Shown here in pieces: positions 41,604-50,794 of a DNA stretch of 64,000 nt (positions within the stretch are counted from its first letter, which is position 1; the number at the start of each line of letters is the position of its first letter). The notes beneath the pieces were generated by a model. It saw nothing but the letters and a program-made list of their open reading frames with translations. It searched no databases and had not been told where the DNA came from. A program made the translations under genes and the position numbers. The stretch comes from UBA7672 sp965279085 (GTDB taxonomy: Bacteria; Pseudomonadota; Alphaproteobacteria; Caulobacterales; Hyphomonadaceae): contig OZ257149.1 in the NCBI GenBank assembly GCA_965279085.1, positions 2,418,001 through 2,482,000 on the forward strand, given 5' to 3'.

Positions 41604-42107
41604 TCAGAAACCCATAAACAAGACGACGCGCCCGAGTATCTCCTCGGCCGAGGTCGTCCCGAAATATCGCCCGTCGTACGAGGTGGCGGTTTCTCCAAGA
41701 AGAAGCACGCCTGAGTCGCTCAACCGTCTGCAGCCGCCCCATGCCGGCAACGGCTCCCCTGTTCGCGACACAATCTTCGCGATTGCCGCCAGCGATCCGT
41801 TCACTGTTACACGCTCTCCGTCGCGGCACACTGTATCGCCTCGGCCAGCAGCAACTCTTTTGATGAGCAGCTTGCCGACCGTAAGAATGCCGCGGCGGTC
41901 GAGATCTTCGGCAAGAGCTGCCGACGGACGGACCGCAACGCGGTCCCCTACACGCCATGTCCCCTGCTCTATGTTGTAAAGTCCAGCCGGCGCACTCGCC
42001 GATGCGTTCCAGACAAGGCGTGCCGAACTTGCGCTTCCCGAAAAGCAAAGCATCGCTATTCCGATTGCGGAGATGCCTGTCCAGACAATTGGGCCGGCTA
42101 AGCGCAT
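41604..42107 (-). CDS. traF: Conjugative transfer signal peptidase TraF (S26 family)
   Basis: 167 aa from ATG 42107; the frame extends 40 codons upstream into non-family sequence. An N-terminal helix (IVWTGISAIGIAMLCF) is followed by SASAPAGLYNIE, the TraF catalytic-Ser motif, and by GKLLIKRVAAGRGDTV with the general-base Lys. In IncP-like systems TraF cyclises the TrbC pilin. The TrbC gene lies 5 kb away. LysR is 40 nt upstream in the same direction. Confidence 0.85.
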   Translation of the reverse strand: MRLAGPIVWTGISAIGIAMLCFSGSASSARLVWNASASAPAGLYNIEQGTWRVGDRVAVRPSAALAEDLDRRGILTVGKLLIKRVAAGRGDTVCRDGERVTVNGSLAAIAKIVSRTGEPLPAWGGCRRLSDSGVLLLGETATSYDGRYFGTTSAEEILGRVVLFMGF

Positions 42108-42147
42108 GGCGAGTATGACCTGGAATGACGAGGAGCCAGCAGCTGTT

Positions 42148-43107
42148 TCAGCGCAGCAAGCGACCTGATCCCGCCTCTTCGCAGAACTGCGGTTCCGGCG
42201 GAAAGTAGACCTCACGAAAGCATGCATGCCGTTTTGGATCGAAACACGACCGGATCCACTCCAGCACGGGTTCGCTTGCTTTCATGTTCCGCACGCGCTC
42301 GGAATACGCCAGCCAGAACCTTACCGTGGCGAGCGGCTTGATGTCGACAAGCGGTCTGATCCTGCTTTCACATTCCGAAACGTAGCTCGGCATCACGGCA
42401 ATACCGGCACCGGAGGCACACGCCTCCATCACGACAGTGCTGGCGTTCGATTCCATCGTGTTGGGAAGGATTGCTCCCCAAGCAGCGGCGGCCGGGCGCC
42501 ACCGCTCGGGCTGATACTCCTCGCCTGTCAGCCTCAGGCACCGATGGCCCTGCAGGTCAGACATGACTTTAGGCTCGCCATGGCGCGCCAGGTAACTGGG
42601 GGCGGCATAGAGAATATAATGCAGCCATCCGAGTTGCCGCGAGACGACGTTCGCGGCGCTGGGCGGCTCAAACTGGATCGAGATGTCGCCGTCGCCATCG
42701 GAAAGATCTGGCGTGGTTGGCAGGATCTTGAAGTGCACGCGCGCGTCGGGCTTGATCGCGAGAAGCTCGTGAAGATGCCGGGCGAGCCAGTAGGTTGCGA
42801 TGCCATCGCGCGCGCATATCACCAGATGATCGGGGTTACGCTCGTTGGCGCGGTCGATAATTGTCTGAACCGAGTCAGACATATTGCGCGCAGTTCGGAG
42901 GATGTCTTCACCCACCGGGGTGAGCCCCAGGCCGCGGTTCGATCGTTCAAACAGTTGATGGCCCAAGGCGCGCTCCAGCTCTTCAAGGTCTTTCGATACC
43001 TTCCCGTAGCTGCGGCTCAGCGTTTTCGCGGCGGCGTTAATGCTGCCCGTGTCAGCTACGGTCTGGAAAACCTTTAGCCGATCCCAATCCAGATTTGCCC
43101 CACCCAT
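42148..43107 (-). CDS. LysR-family transcriptional regulator of the transfer region
   Basis: 319 aa from ATG 43107, with AAGGAG 8 nt upstream. N-terminal HTH: LKVFQTVADTGSINAAAKTL with SRSYGKVSKDLEELERALGH. The effector domain covers residues 90-290 (MPSYVSECESRIRPLVDI near 250). Divergent to traG with 295 nt between the starts, the usual layout where LysR controls the traG-trb operon. The inducer is unknown. Confidence 0.88.
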   Translation of the reverse strand: MGGANLDWDRLKVFQTVADTGSINAAAKTLSRSYGKVSKDLEELERALGHQLFERSNRGLGLTPVGEDILRTARNMSDSVQTIIDRANERNPDHLVICARDGIATYWLARHLHELLAIKPDARVHFKILPTTPDLSDGDGDISIQFEPPSAANVVSRQLGWLHYILYAAPSYLARHGEPKVMSDLQGHRCLRLTGEEYQPERWRPAAAAWGAILPNTMESNASTVVMEACASGAGIAVMPSYVSECESRIRPLVDIKPLATVRFWLAYSERVRNMKASEPVLEWIRSCFDPKRHACFREVYFPPEPQFCEEAGSGRLLR

Positions 43108-43402
43108 CGTTCGCTCCTTTTCGACGACCCCGTGTCGAAATAACTGCGAAGCGAACACGCCATGCTTGCGACTAAGCCTAGCCAATCGAATGGCTGGTGC
43201 GCGCGATGGACAAGTGTCTACCCCCGTTAAGAAATTATCCAAGCAAGGCTCGGACCAGCTTCGGTTTTTCGCGCGCGCTGACGTTCATAAATGTAAACGC
43301 GGAGCGGCACTCGCGTGCCGCGCGGCTCAAGCGATCGCATAATCAGCACAGCGCGGCGTCGTCTGACCTGAAGCGGGCGATCACCTCGCGAGGCGCCAGA
43401 CA

Positions 43403-45394
43403 ATGAGCGCCGGCCGCGTCTACTGGGGCCAGATTTTGGTCGTGCTCTGCGCGTTCGTCGCCAGCGCCGTCGTTGCGACGCAGTGGACCGCGGATGCACT
43501 CGGTTATCAGCCGCAGCTCGGGCCTGCGGACGCAATCTTCTGGGGCATGCGCCTCTACGCGCCGTGGAAGTTCCTGCTCTGGTGGTATTATTTCGACGCC
43601 TATGCGCGCGAGATCTTCGAGACTGCCGGGCTGATCTTCCTGTTCGGCGTCGCGCTTGCCGTCGTGATGGCATTCGCCTTCTCGCTCTGGCGCTCCCGCG
43701 AGACCACGAACTCCAACACCTACGGCACTGCGCGTTGGGCTAACACCGCGGATATCAAGCGACTGCATCTGACGAGTGGCGACGGCGTCATTCTTGGGGC
43801 CTGGAACAAGCAGATCCTTCGTCATGACGGCGACGAACACGTGCTTGTCGTCGCGCCCACCAACACCGGCAAGAGCGTCGGCGTCTCGCTGCCGACTGGC
43901 CTCGTCTGGCGCCACTCCTACATCGCGCTCGACCTCAAAGGTGAGAACTGGACGGTCACGTCAGGCCTGCGCTCCTCCTTTGGCCCCGTCTATCGCTTCG
44001 CACCAACCGAAACCGGCGCCCATCGCTACAATCCGCTGACTCAGATCCGCCGGGGCGATGCTGAGGTGCGCGACGCGCAGATCCTTGCTGACATGCTGGT
44101 CGACCCAGAAGGCGCGCTGCGCGAGCGAAGCCACTGGCAACTGCGTGCTTTCGAGTTGCTCGTCGCGGTCATGCTCTGGACGCTCTATGCCGAACGACAA
44201 AAGACCCTCGCGCGCGTGGCGGAACTGCTCGCCGACCCGCAGCGGCCCGTCTCTAAGCTGCTTGAAGAGATGCTCGGCCGTCCAATCAAAAGCGGCCTGC
44301 CTCACCCTGTTGTCGCGGCCGGCGCGCGGCAACTTCTCGACATGGCCGAGGCGGAACGTTCGGGCGTCGTCTCCACAGCGCTCGGCTATCTCGTCCTTTA
44401 TCGTGATCCCGTGCTCGCCCGCGCGACAGAGGTATCCGACTTCTCGATTGAGGACATCATCACGGGCGCCCGCCCGATCTCGCTCTACCTCGTCATTCCG
44501 CCGGAAGAGATTTCGCGGCTTAAGGCGCTCCTGCGCCTGGTGCTCAACCAGATTCTGAAGCGGCTAACAGAGGTCGCGGCGCGCCAGCACGGCGCCGGAC
44601 GGCGCGTGCTGTTGATGCTCGACGAGTTCCCGCAACTCGGAAAGCTCGACTTCTTCGAGCATGCCCTCGCCTACATCCGCGGCTACCGGATCAAGGCCTG
44701 CCTCGTCGCCCAGTCCCTGAACCAGATCTCGCAGGCCTATGGCGAGCACTCTTCAATCCTCGACAACGCCCATGTCCGTGTCGCCTTCGCGTGCAATGAC
44801 GAGCGCACGGCCAAGCGCATCTCGGACATGCTGGGCGTCACCACCGAGTCGCGCTCGCAGATGAACTACGCCGGCTCGCGCATGGCGCCCTGGCTCGGTC
44901 ACACCATGGTCTCGCGCCAGGAAGTGCCGCGCTCCCTGCTGACGCCCGGCGAAGTCATGCAACTGCCGGCGACCGACTCGCTGATCCTGACGGGTGGGTC
45001 GCCGCCGATCCGGGCGCGCAAGGTTCGCTATTTTGACAATCCGGCGTTCGCTTCGCGCGTCCGTCCGGCCGTGGATTTTCCGCCCGTACGCGGCCCCGGC
45101 GTTCCAACCGCGTGGGATGGCGTCACCCTGCCCGTAACACCGGGGCCGGCAGCGCCTGCACCTGCGCCGAAACCCGCAAAGCCTCCTGCGCGTGCAACCC
45201 CGCGGCGCCCTGGCGCGTCGGCCCACCAGAACGCCTTCGACTTCGGCGCCCCTGCCCGACCTGCCGATACTGCTGTCGCAGAGATTCCGCTTCCACCGAA
45301 CGACCGCGACGACGCGCACGCTATCGATGCGCCCGACCCAGTCCGACTGCAGTTCGGGCTCGACGACGACATGTTCGCCGGAACGGAGCGCTGA
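43403..45394 (+). CDS. traG: Type IV coupling protein TraG/VirD4
   Basis: 663 aa. Two N-terminal membrane helices (about 8-25 and 70-95), YGTARWANTADIKRL, Walker A PTNTGKSVGVSLP near 150-158, and Walker B VLLMLDEFPQLG near 402-411, then GYRIKACLVAQSLNQISQAY. Links the relaxosome to the Trb secretion channel. The C-terminal 90 residues are Pro/Ala-rich and variable. First gene of the plus-strand transfer operon. Confidence 0.93.
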   Translation: MSAGRVYWGQILVVLCAFVASAVVATQWTADALGYQPQLGPADAIFWGMRLYAPWKFLLWWYYFDAYAREIFETAGLIFLFGVALAVVMAFAFSLWRSRETTNSNTYGTARWANTADIKRLHLTSGDGVILGAWNKQILRHDGDEHVLVVAPTNTGKSVGVSLPTGLVWRHSYIALDLKGENWTVTSGLRSSFGPVYRFAPTETGAHRYNPLTQIRRGDAEVRDAQILADMLVDPEGALRERSHWQLRAFELLVAVMLWTLYAERQKTLARVAELLADPQRPVSKLLEEMLGRPIKSGLPHPVVAAGARQLLDMAEAERSGVVSTALGYLVLYRDPVLARATEVSDFSIEDIITGARPISLYLVIPPEEISRLKALLRLVLNQILKRLTEVAARQHGAGRRVLLMLDEFPQLGKLDFFEHALAYIRGYRIKACLVAQSLNQISQAYGEHSSILDNAHVRVAFACNDERTAKRISDMLGVTTESRSQMNYAGSRMAPWLGHTMVSRQEVPRSLLTPGEVMQLPATDSLILTGGSPPIRARKVRYFDNPAFASRVRPAVDFPPVRGPGVPTAWDGVTLPVTPGPAAPAPAPKPAKPPARATPRRPGASAHQNAFDFGAPARPADTAVAEIPLPPNDRDDAHAIDAPDPVRLQFGLDDDMFAGTER

Positions 45395-45399
45395 TCGTC

Positions 45400-45846
45400 A
45401 TGGCCCGCACCAAGATCACCGTCTACGTGACCCCCGACGTCGCCGACACGCTGAAGCGCGTGGCCGCGATCGACGACCGAAGCATGTCCGACATCATGGA
45501 GGACGCAATCATGCGCCGCCTCGGCAATACCGGGCGCGATGTCGAGCATGCCGCCCTGATGGCGCGCCTGGATCATTTCGGGCGGCAGCTCATGCGCATC
45601 GAGCACGCGCAGGACACCCATTTCGAGCTCACCGCTCAGGCCGCACGCTTCTCCCTGAGTGTCGCGCCCGAGATTCCAGAGGCCGATCTCCCGGCGCTTG
45701 AAGCGCGCGGCAGCGACCGGCTGCGCAACATCCTGGGGATCGTCATTGCGCGGCTCGCGGCGGGACGAAGCGTCTGCCGCGAGACCCTCGATCAGCTTTT
45801 CGCGCCTGCGGTCGATCCGCGCGCCGTGCGGGAGGCTGCGGAATGA
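45400..45846 (+). CDS. Ribbon-helix-helix (CopG-type) protein
   Basis: 148 aa from ATG 45400. MARTKITVYVTPDVADTLKR followed by DRSMSDIMEDAI is an RHH DNA-binding fold in residues 1-45; the remainder is helical with a coiled-coil tendency. In related elements this gene always lies between traG and trbB and is annotated CopG. It probably autoregulates or contributes to the relaxosome. ATGA overlap with trbB. Confidence 0.85.
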   Translation: MARTKITVYVTPDVADTLKRVAAIDDRSMSDIMEDAIMRRLGNTGRDVEHAALMARLDHFGRQLMRIEHAQDTHFELTAQAARFSLSVAPEIPEADLPALEARGSDRLRNILGIVIARLAAGRSVCRETLDQLFAPAVDPRAVREAAE

Positions 45847-46832
45847 CCTCCCCGAATGCCGCTGATCCGACCCGTGGACTTGCCATGCTGTCGACCGCGC
45901 TCGGTCCGTCGATCGCGGCAATGCTTGAAGCGCCAGACACAATCGAGGTCATCGCCAATCCCGATGGCAGGCTGTGGCTCGAACAGGTCGGCAAGGGACG
46001 CGTGCCCACGCCTCATCGGCTGGAGGCGGCCGAGACAGAGCGTGTGATTCGCCTCGTTGCGACCCTGACGGGCGCCGAGGCCAACCGTGACCGGCCGATC
46101 GTCTCCGCTGAGCTGCCGCCACGTGGCGAGCGGTTCGAAGGCGTCCTCCCGCCGGTTGCGCGCGGGCCCTGCTTCGCGATCCGCAAGCCGGCCAGCCGCG
46201 TCTTCACGCTCGACGAGTATGTCGATCTCGGTATCGCCTCGGCCGAACAAGGCGATCGACTGCGCCGCGCCGTACGCGACCGCGCCAACATCATCGTTGC
46301 GGGCGGAACCGGTTCGGGCAAGACGACGCTCGCCAACGCCCTGCTCCACGAGATCGCGCGTCTGGGCGAGCGTGTCGTCATTCTCGAGGACACCCGCGAA
46401 CTCCAGTGCGCCGCTGACGACGTGGTGGCGCTCCGCACCCAGCACGGATCGGTCTCGCTCTCTGACCTTGTCCGGTCGACGCTCCGGCTCCGGCCGGACC
46501 GGATCATTGTCGGCGAAGTACGCGGCCCCGAGGCGCTCGATCTCCTCAAGGCCTGGAATACCGGCCATCCGGGCGGCGTCGCGACCTTGCATGCCAACTC
46601 GGCGCCCGCGGCGCTCGCCCGCCTTGAACAGCTCACCATGGAAGTCTGCGAGACGCCGCCCCGCGCGCTCATCGCAGAAGCCATCGACCTCATCGTCTTC
46701 GTCGAGCGCGGCGGTCCCGCCGGCCGGCGCATTCCCGAAATCTATGCGCCGAAGGGCTTGCCCCCGTCGTCGCAGGAACCCGACGCGCGAGGGGGACACG
46801 CGCATGACCCAACAGCCAGGAGAACCACATGA
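45843..46832 (+). CDS. trbB: TrbB, VirB11-type secretion ATPase
   Basis: 329 aa. The Walker A GGTGSGKTTLANALLHEI is at about 152-169, the Asp box VVILEDTRELQC at 178-189, and the His box GGVATLHANSAPAALARLEQ near 243-262. The C-terminal tail (PPSSQEPDARGGHAHD) is atypically long. Provides energy for pilus assembly and DNA transfer. Starts in ATGA with the RHH gene and ends in ATGA with trbC. Confidence 0.93.
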   Translation: MTSPNAADPTRGLAMLSTALGPSIAAMLEAPDTIEVIANPDGRLWLEQVGKGRVPTPHRLEAAETERVIRLVATLTGAEANRDRPIVSAELPPRGERFEGVLPPVARGPCFAIRKPASRVFTLDEYVDLGIASAEQGDRLRRAVRDRANIIVAGGTGSGKTTLANALLHEIARLGERVVILEDTRELQCAADDVVALRTQHGSVSLSDLVRSTLRLRPDRIIVGEVRGPEALDLLKAWNTGHPGGVATLHANSAPAALARLEQLTMEVCETPPRALIAEAIDLIVFVERGGPAGRRIPEIYAPKGLPPSSQEPDARGGHAHDPTARRTT

Positions 46833-47173
46833 AACCGCAGACGATGACGCGCGCGCTGATGCGCGCGGCAGGCCAGATGACAGCGATGGGCCTCACCGCC
46901 CTGGTGATGACCGGAGCGGCGCACGCGGCGACCGGCGGCGGCGGCATGCCGTGGGAAGGACCGCTCACGGCGGTCATGGATTCGATCACCGGTCCGGTCG
47001 CGCGGATCATTGCGATCCTGATCATCGTGGCGACCGGCATGACGCTGGCGTTCGGCGATGTCGGCCAGGGCTTCAAGAAGCTGCTGCAGATCCTTTTCGG
47101 GCTCGCGATCGCCTTTGCGGCTGCCAGCTTCTTCCTGCCGCTGGTCGGCGGTGGCGGCGCGGTTATTCCGTAG
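46829..47173 (+). CDS. trbC: TrbC, conjugative pilin precursor (VirB2-like)
   Basis: 114 aa. A 30-residue leader ends GAAHAATGGGGMPWEGPL, then two hydrophobic helices (ITGPVARIIAILIIVATGMT and LLQILFGLAIAFAAASFFLP). This is the pilin architecture, with TraF as the likely maturation peptidase. Confidence 0.9.
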   Translation: MKPQTMTRALMRAAGQMTAMGLTALVMTGAAHAATGGGGMPWEGPLTAVMDSITGPVARIIAILIIVATGMTLAFGDVGQGFKKLLQILFGLAIAFAAASFFLPLVGGGGAVIP

Positions 47174-47183
47174 GAGGCAGACC

Positions 47184-47450
47184 ATGCGAGACCCCCGCGA
47201 TGTTCCGGGATTCCTGGCGCCGGTCCGCCATGCGCTCACCGCTCCCCTCCTCATGGGCGGCGCGCCGCGGTCCTACGCCATCCTCAATGGCACGCTGGCG
47301 GCGATCGTCGCCTTCGCCGGTGCGCTCATTCCGGGGATCATCCTTGGCATCGCGGGGCACCTGCTTGGCGTCTTCCTCGCCCGCCGTGACCCCGACGCGG
47401 TCGAGGTGCTGAAGCGCGCCATGCGCATCCCCAACCGCCTGGAAGGCTAG
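47184..47450 (+). CDS. trbD: TrbD (VirB3-like)
   Basis: 88 aa from ATG 47184, chosen because TAGGAGGCAG stands directly before it. DVPGFLAPVRHALTAPLLMG leads into a single hydrophobic hairpin (AILNGTLAAIVAFAGALIPG). Inner-membrane component adjoining the TrbE ATPase. Stop at 47450; 48 nt to trbE. Confidence 0.88.
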   Translation: MRDPRDVPGFLAPVRHALTAPLLMGGAPRSYAILNGTLAAIVAFAGALIPGIILGIAGHLLGVFLARRDPDAVEVLKRAMRIPNRLEG

Positions 47451-47498
47451 CCCGCCCCCAACCCTGACCCCTGAACCCGCACGCAACGGACCACACCC

Positions 47499-50012
47499 AT
47501 GTTCTCGCTCGCACCTTACGCTCACACGCCCAACCGTCTCGAGGATTACCTTCCCTGGGCGATGCTGGTCGCCCCCGGCGTCGTCCTCAACAAGGACGGC
47601 TCCTTCCAGGCGACCGCACGGTTTCGCGGACCGGATGTGAGGTCGTCGACGCCGGAGGAGCTGGTCTCGTTCGCCGCGCGGACCAACAATGTGTTCCGCC
47701 GGCTCGGCCGTGGCTGGGCGGTCTATGTCGAAGCCGACCGGCGCGAGATCAATGATTATCCTTCTGGCGCATTCGAGGACGACCTGTCGCGGCTGATCGA
47801 CTCGGAGCGCGCGGCCGAGTTCGAGCAGACGGACACGCAATTCGAGACCATCCATCACCTCACACTGCAATGGGCGCCGGAGCCCGATGCGCACGCCAAG
47901 GCCTCTGCCTTCTTCTTCGAGGTCGACGGCAAGAAGACCGCGCGTTCCTCAGCTCCCGCCAGGGACAAGAAACGCGCCCGCCCGGACGCCAGGGATGTTC
48001 TCGACCGGCGGGTGGCGCGCGAGGCGCTGGAGAGTTTCCAGCGCAGTGTCGCGCAGGCCTTCGGAATGTTCGAAGGCGTGGTCGCCGAGTTCCAGCGTCT
48101 CAGCGACGACGAGACATTGTCCTACCTCAAACGCCAGGTCTCGCCGCGCGCAACGCAGGTGCGGGCGCCGCGCGGCGCAGCCTTTCTCGATGGCTGGCTG
48201 TGCGACGCGCCACTCGTTGGCGGGGTCGCGCCGATGCTGGGCGCAAAGCACCTCCGCGTCCTGACGATCAAGGGCTTCCCGCCCTTCACGCATCCCGGCG
48301 TGCTCGACGACCTCAACGCCGCCGCGATGACCTATCGCTGGATGACCCGCTATCTCTGCCTCGACCGGGAGGAGGCCGAGCGCGAGCTCGTCAAATGGCG
48401 CAGGCTCTGGTTCGCCAAGCACAAGTCGATGGGCGCGCTGGTCAAGGAGATGCTGACCAAGGAGGCCGCGACTTTCGCCAACCCGGACGCCATCGCAAAA
48501 TCCGAGGAAGTCGACGAGGCGCTTCAGGAGCTGGGCTCCGAACTGATCGGCTTCGGCTTCCTGACGTCTACCCTGGTGGTGATGGGGGCGACGGCGGAAG
48601 ACGCCGACGAGAAGCTGCGAACAGCCGAGCGGATCATTGCGTCCCGCGGCTTCGTGACCGTCGCCGAGACGCTGAACGCTGTCGAAGCCTGGCTCTCAAG
48701 CCTTGCCGGTCACGCCTGGGCCAATGTCCGCCATCCCATGGTGTCGACGCTCAACCTGTCGCACATCGCACCGCTCTCGACAGCCTGGGCGGGTGACGCG
48801 CGCAACCGCCACCTCAACGCGCCGGCGCTCGCTGTCGCGCAGACTGACGGATCGACGCCCTTCCGGCTCGATCTCCATGTCGGCGATGTCGGTCACACCA
48901 TGGTTGTCGGACCGACCGGCGCGGGCAAATCTGTCCTGCTTGCCTTCCTCGCCCTGCAATGGCGGCGCTTCGCCGGGTCGAAGATCTTCGTGTTCGACAA
49001 GGGCGGATCGGCGCGCGCCGCCCTGCTCGGCATGGGCGGCACGGCGATTGACCTGGGCGGCGATGGTGTTGCCGCCTTCCAACCGCTCGCCCGCATCGAC
49101 ACGCCGAATGGCCGGGCCGATGCGCTCAACTGGGTGATGACTATCCTCGCCCAGGAGGGCTTGCCTGACACGCCTGAGGTCAAGGAGCCGGTCTGGTCGG
49201 CGCTCGGCAGCCTGCGCTCGGCGCCGCCCGAGCAGCGTCACCTCACCGGCCTGCGCCTGCTGGTGCAGAACGCCGCCGTTCAGGCTGCGCTGCTACCCTA
49301 TACGCAGGAAGGCGCGATGGGCGGCGTGTTTGATGGCGCCGAGGACCGCCTGAACCTGTCCGACATCGTCCTGTTCGAGATGGAAGAAATCATGGCGCGG
49401 CCGAAGGCGGCAGCGCCCGCCCTGCTCCATCTGTTCGACCGGCTCGAAGAACGGTTCGACGGCAGCCCGACGCTTCTGATCCTCGACGAGGCCTGGCTGT
49501 TCCTCGACTCGCCGATCTTCGCCGCCCGCATTCGCGAATGGCTGAAGACGCTCCGCAAGAAGAATGTCGCCGTCGTGTTCGCAACGCAGTCGCTGGCCGA
49601 CATTGCCGAGAGCGCCATCGCCCCGGCCCTGATCGAGTCCTGCCCGACGCGCATCTACCTGCCCAATGAGCGCGCCTTCGAGCCGCAGCAGCGTCAGGCA
49701 TATGAACGCTTCGGTCTCAACGACACCGAGATCGACCTGATCGCGACGGCCCAGCGCAAGCGGCACTATTACTATGCCAGCCCGCGCGGCCGCCGCCTGT
49801 TCGAGCTCGCGCTTGGTCCTATTGCGCTTGCCTTCTGCGCCGCCGCCGACCCCGCCATCCGCGCTCTGATGACGTCGATCGAGCGGCAGCCCTCTGCAAC
49901 GCCTTTCTGGCGCCGCTTCCTGATGGCGCGCCAGCTCGGCTGGGTGCTGGACGCGCTCGACCCCGCTGATGCGCCTTCCCCCTCGCTTTCGAAACCCATG
50001 GAGACTGTGTGA
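47499..50012 (+). CDS. trbE: TrbE, VirB4-type secretion ATPase
   Basis: 837 aa. The CagE/VirB4 N-terminal region spans to about 430. Walker A VGPTGAGKSVLLAFL is near 470-484 and Walker B LLILDEAWLFLDSP near 656-669, followed by VVFATQSLADIAES. Powers substrate and pilin handling at the inner membrane. The largest Trb protein, normal length. Its stop overlaps the trbJ ATG by one base. Confidence 0.94.
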   Translation: MFSLAPYAHTPNRLEDYLPWAMLVAPGVVLNKDGSFQATARFRGPDVRSSTPEELVSFAARTNNVFRRLGRGWAVYVEADRREINDYPSGAFEDDLSRLIDSERAAEFEQTDTQFETIHHLTLQWAPEPDAHAKASAFFFEVDGKKTARSSAPARDKKRARPDARDVLDRRVAREALESFQRSVAQAFGMFEGVVAEFQRLSDDETLSYLKRQVSPRATQVRAPRGAAFLDGWLCDAPLVGGVAPMLGAKHLRVLTIKGFPPFTHPGVLDDLNAAAMTYRWMTRYLCLDREEAERELVKWRRLWFAKHKSMGALVKEMLTKEAATFANPDAIAKSEEVDEALQELGSELIGFGFLTSTLVVMGATAEDADEKLRTAERIIASRGFVTVAETLNAVEAWLSSLAGHAWANVRHPMVSTLNLSHIAPLSTAWAGDARNRHLNAPALAVAQTDGSTPFRLDLHVGDVGHTMVVGPTGAGKSVLLAFLALQWRRFAGSKIFVFDKGGSARAALLGMGGTAIDLGGDGVAAFQPLARIDTPNGRADALNWVMTILAQEGLPDTPEVKEPVWSALGSLRSAPPEQRHLTGLRLLVQNAAVQAALLPYTQEGAMGGVFDGAEDRLNLSDIVLFEMEEIMARPKAAAPALLHLFDRLEERFDGSPTLLILDEAWLFLDSPIFAARIREWLKTLRKKNVAVVFATQSLADIAESAIAPALIESCPTRIYLPNERAFEPQQRQAYERFGLNDTEIDLIATAQRKRHYYYASPRGRRLFELALGPIALAFCAAADPAIRALMTSIERQPSATPFWRRFLMARQLGWVLDALDPADAPSPSLSKPMETV

Positions 50013-50752
50013 TGCCTGCCTCGAGACTCACCGCCCTCATCCGGGCCCTGCTGGCGTCGTCAGTACTCGCACCCTTCGTCGCCCCGCCCGTCGAGGCGCA
50101 GCTGACGGTCATCGATCCGTCCAACCTCGTTCAGAACGCCCTCAATGCGGCGCGGGCGCTTGAGCAGGTGCGCAACCAGGTGGCTCAGATCACCAACCAG
50201 ATCCGTCAGCTCGAGAACGATGCCAGGAACCTCACCAATCTCGGCCGGACGTTTGCGCCGGACATCATCGGCAAGCTCGGCGAGCTGGATGCGCTGATCA
50301 ACGAAGCCCGCGGTCTCGCCCTGCAGGTCAACGACACGCGCGCCGCGCTGCAAGGTCTCTACACCGGCAATTATGCCGGAACCGATATCGCGGCCCGCGC
50401 CCAGTCGGCCGCCCGGCAACTCGACAATGCCCGCGCCGCGCTTCAGACCTCGCTGATCCTGCAGGCGCGCGTCACCGAGCAGCTCGGCGAAGACCAACAG
50501 GTCCTGGGTGCGCTTGCTGAAGCCAGCGCGACCGCAACCGGAGCGCTGTCGGCGCAACAGGCAACCAACGAAATCCTCGCCTTCCAGGCGCAGCAGGCGA
50601 TGCGGTTGCAGGCGCTGCTGGTCGCGCAATCGCGCGCCGAGGCTCTGGATCGCGCGCGCGAGATGGAGGCGCTGGCGCAGGCGCGCGCCCAGCACGCCTA
50701 CTTCTTCGCCGGCGCGCGCTCAGCTCATCCCGAACGGCCACCGTGGAACTGA
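50012..50752 (+). CDS. trbJ: TrbJ (VirB5-like)
   Basis: 246 aa from ATG 50012 (GTG 50009 adds one residue). A signal peptide ends at PPVEAQ, then VIDPSNLVQNALNAARALEQ and long helical heptads rich in Gln and Ala, typical for TrbJ. Periplasmic/minor pilus protein. No TrbK-like entry-exclusion gene follows it; the next 42 nt lead to trbL. Confidence 0.88.
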   Translation: MPASRLTALIRALLASSVLAPFVAPPVEAQLTVIDPSNLVQNALNAARALEQVRNQVAQITNQIRQLENDARNLTNLGRTFAPDIIGKLGELDALINEARGLALQVNDTRAALQGLYTGNYAGTDIAARAQSAARQLDNARAALQTSLILQARVTEQLGEDQQVLGALAEASATATGALSAQQATNEILAFQAQQAMRLQALLVAQSRAEALDRAREMEALAQARAQHAYFFAGARSAHPERPPWN

Positions 50753-50794
50753 CCCGCCCAAACAACTGACGCAGACCGACGACAGGGACGACCC

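Noticed and set aside
41216..41617. 133-codon plus-strand frame overlapping the end of traF
   Set aside because: It overlaps a convincing gene and has no start signal or family resemblance.
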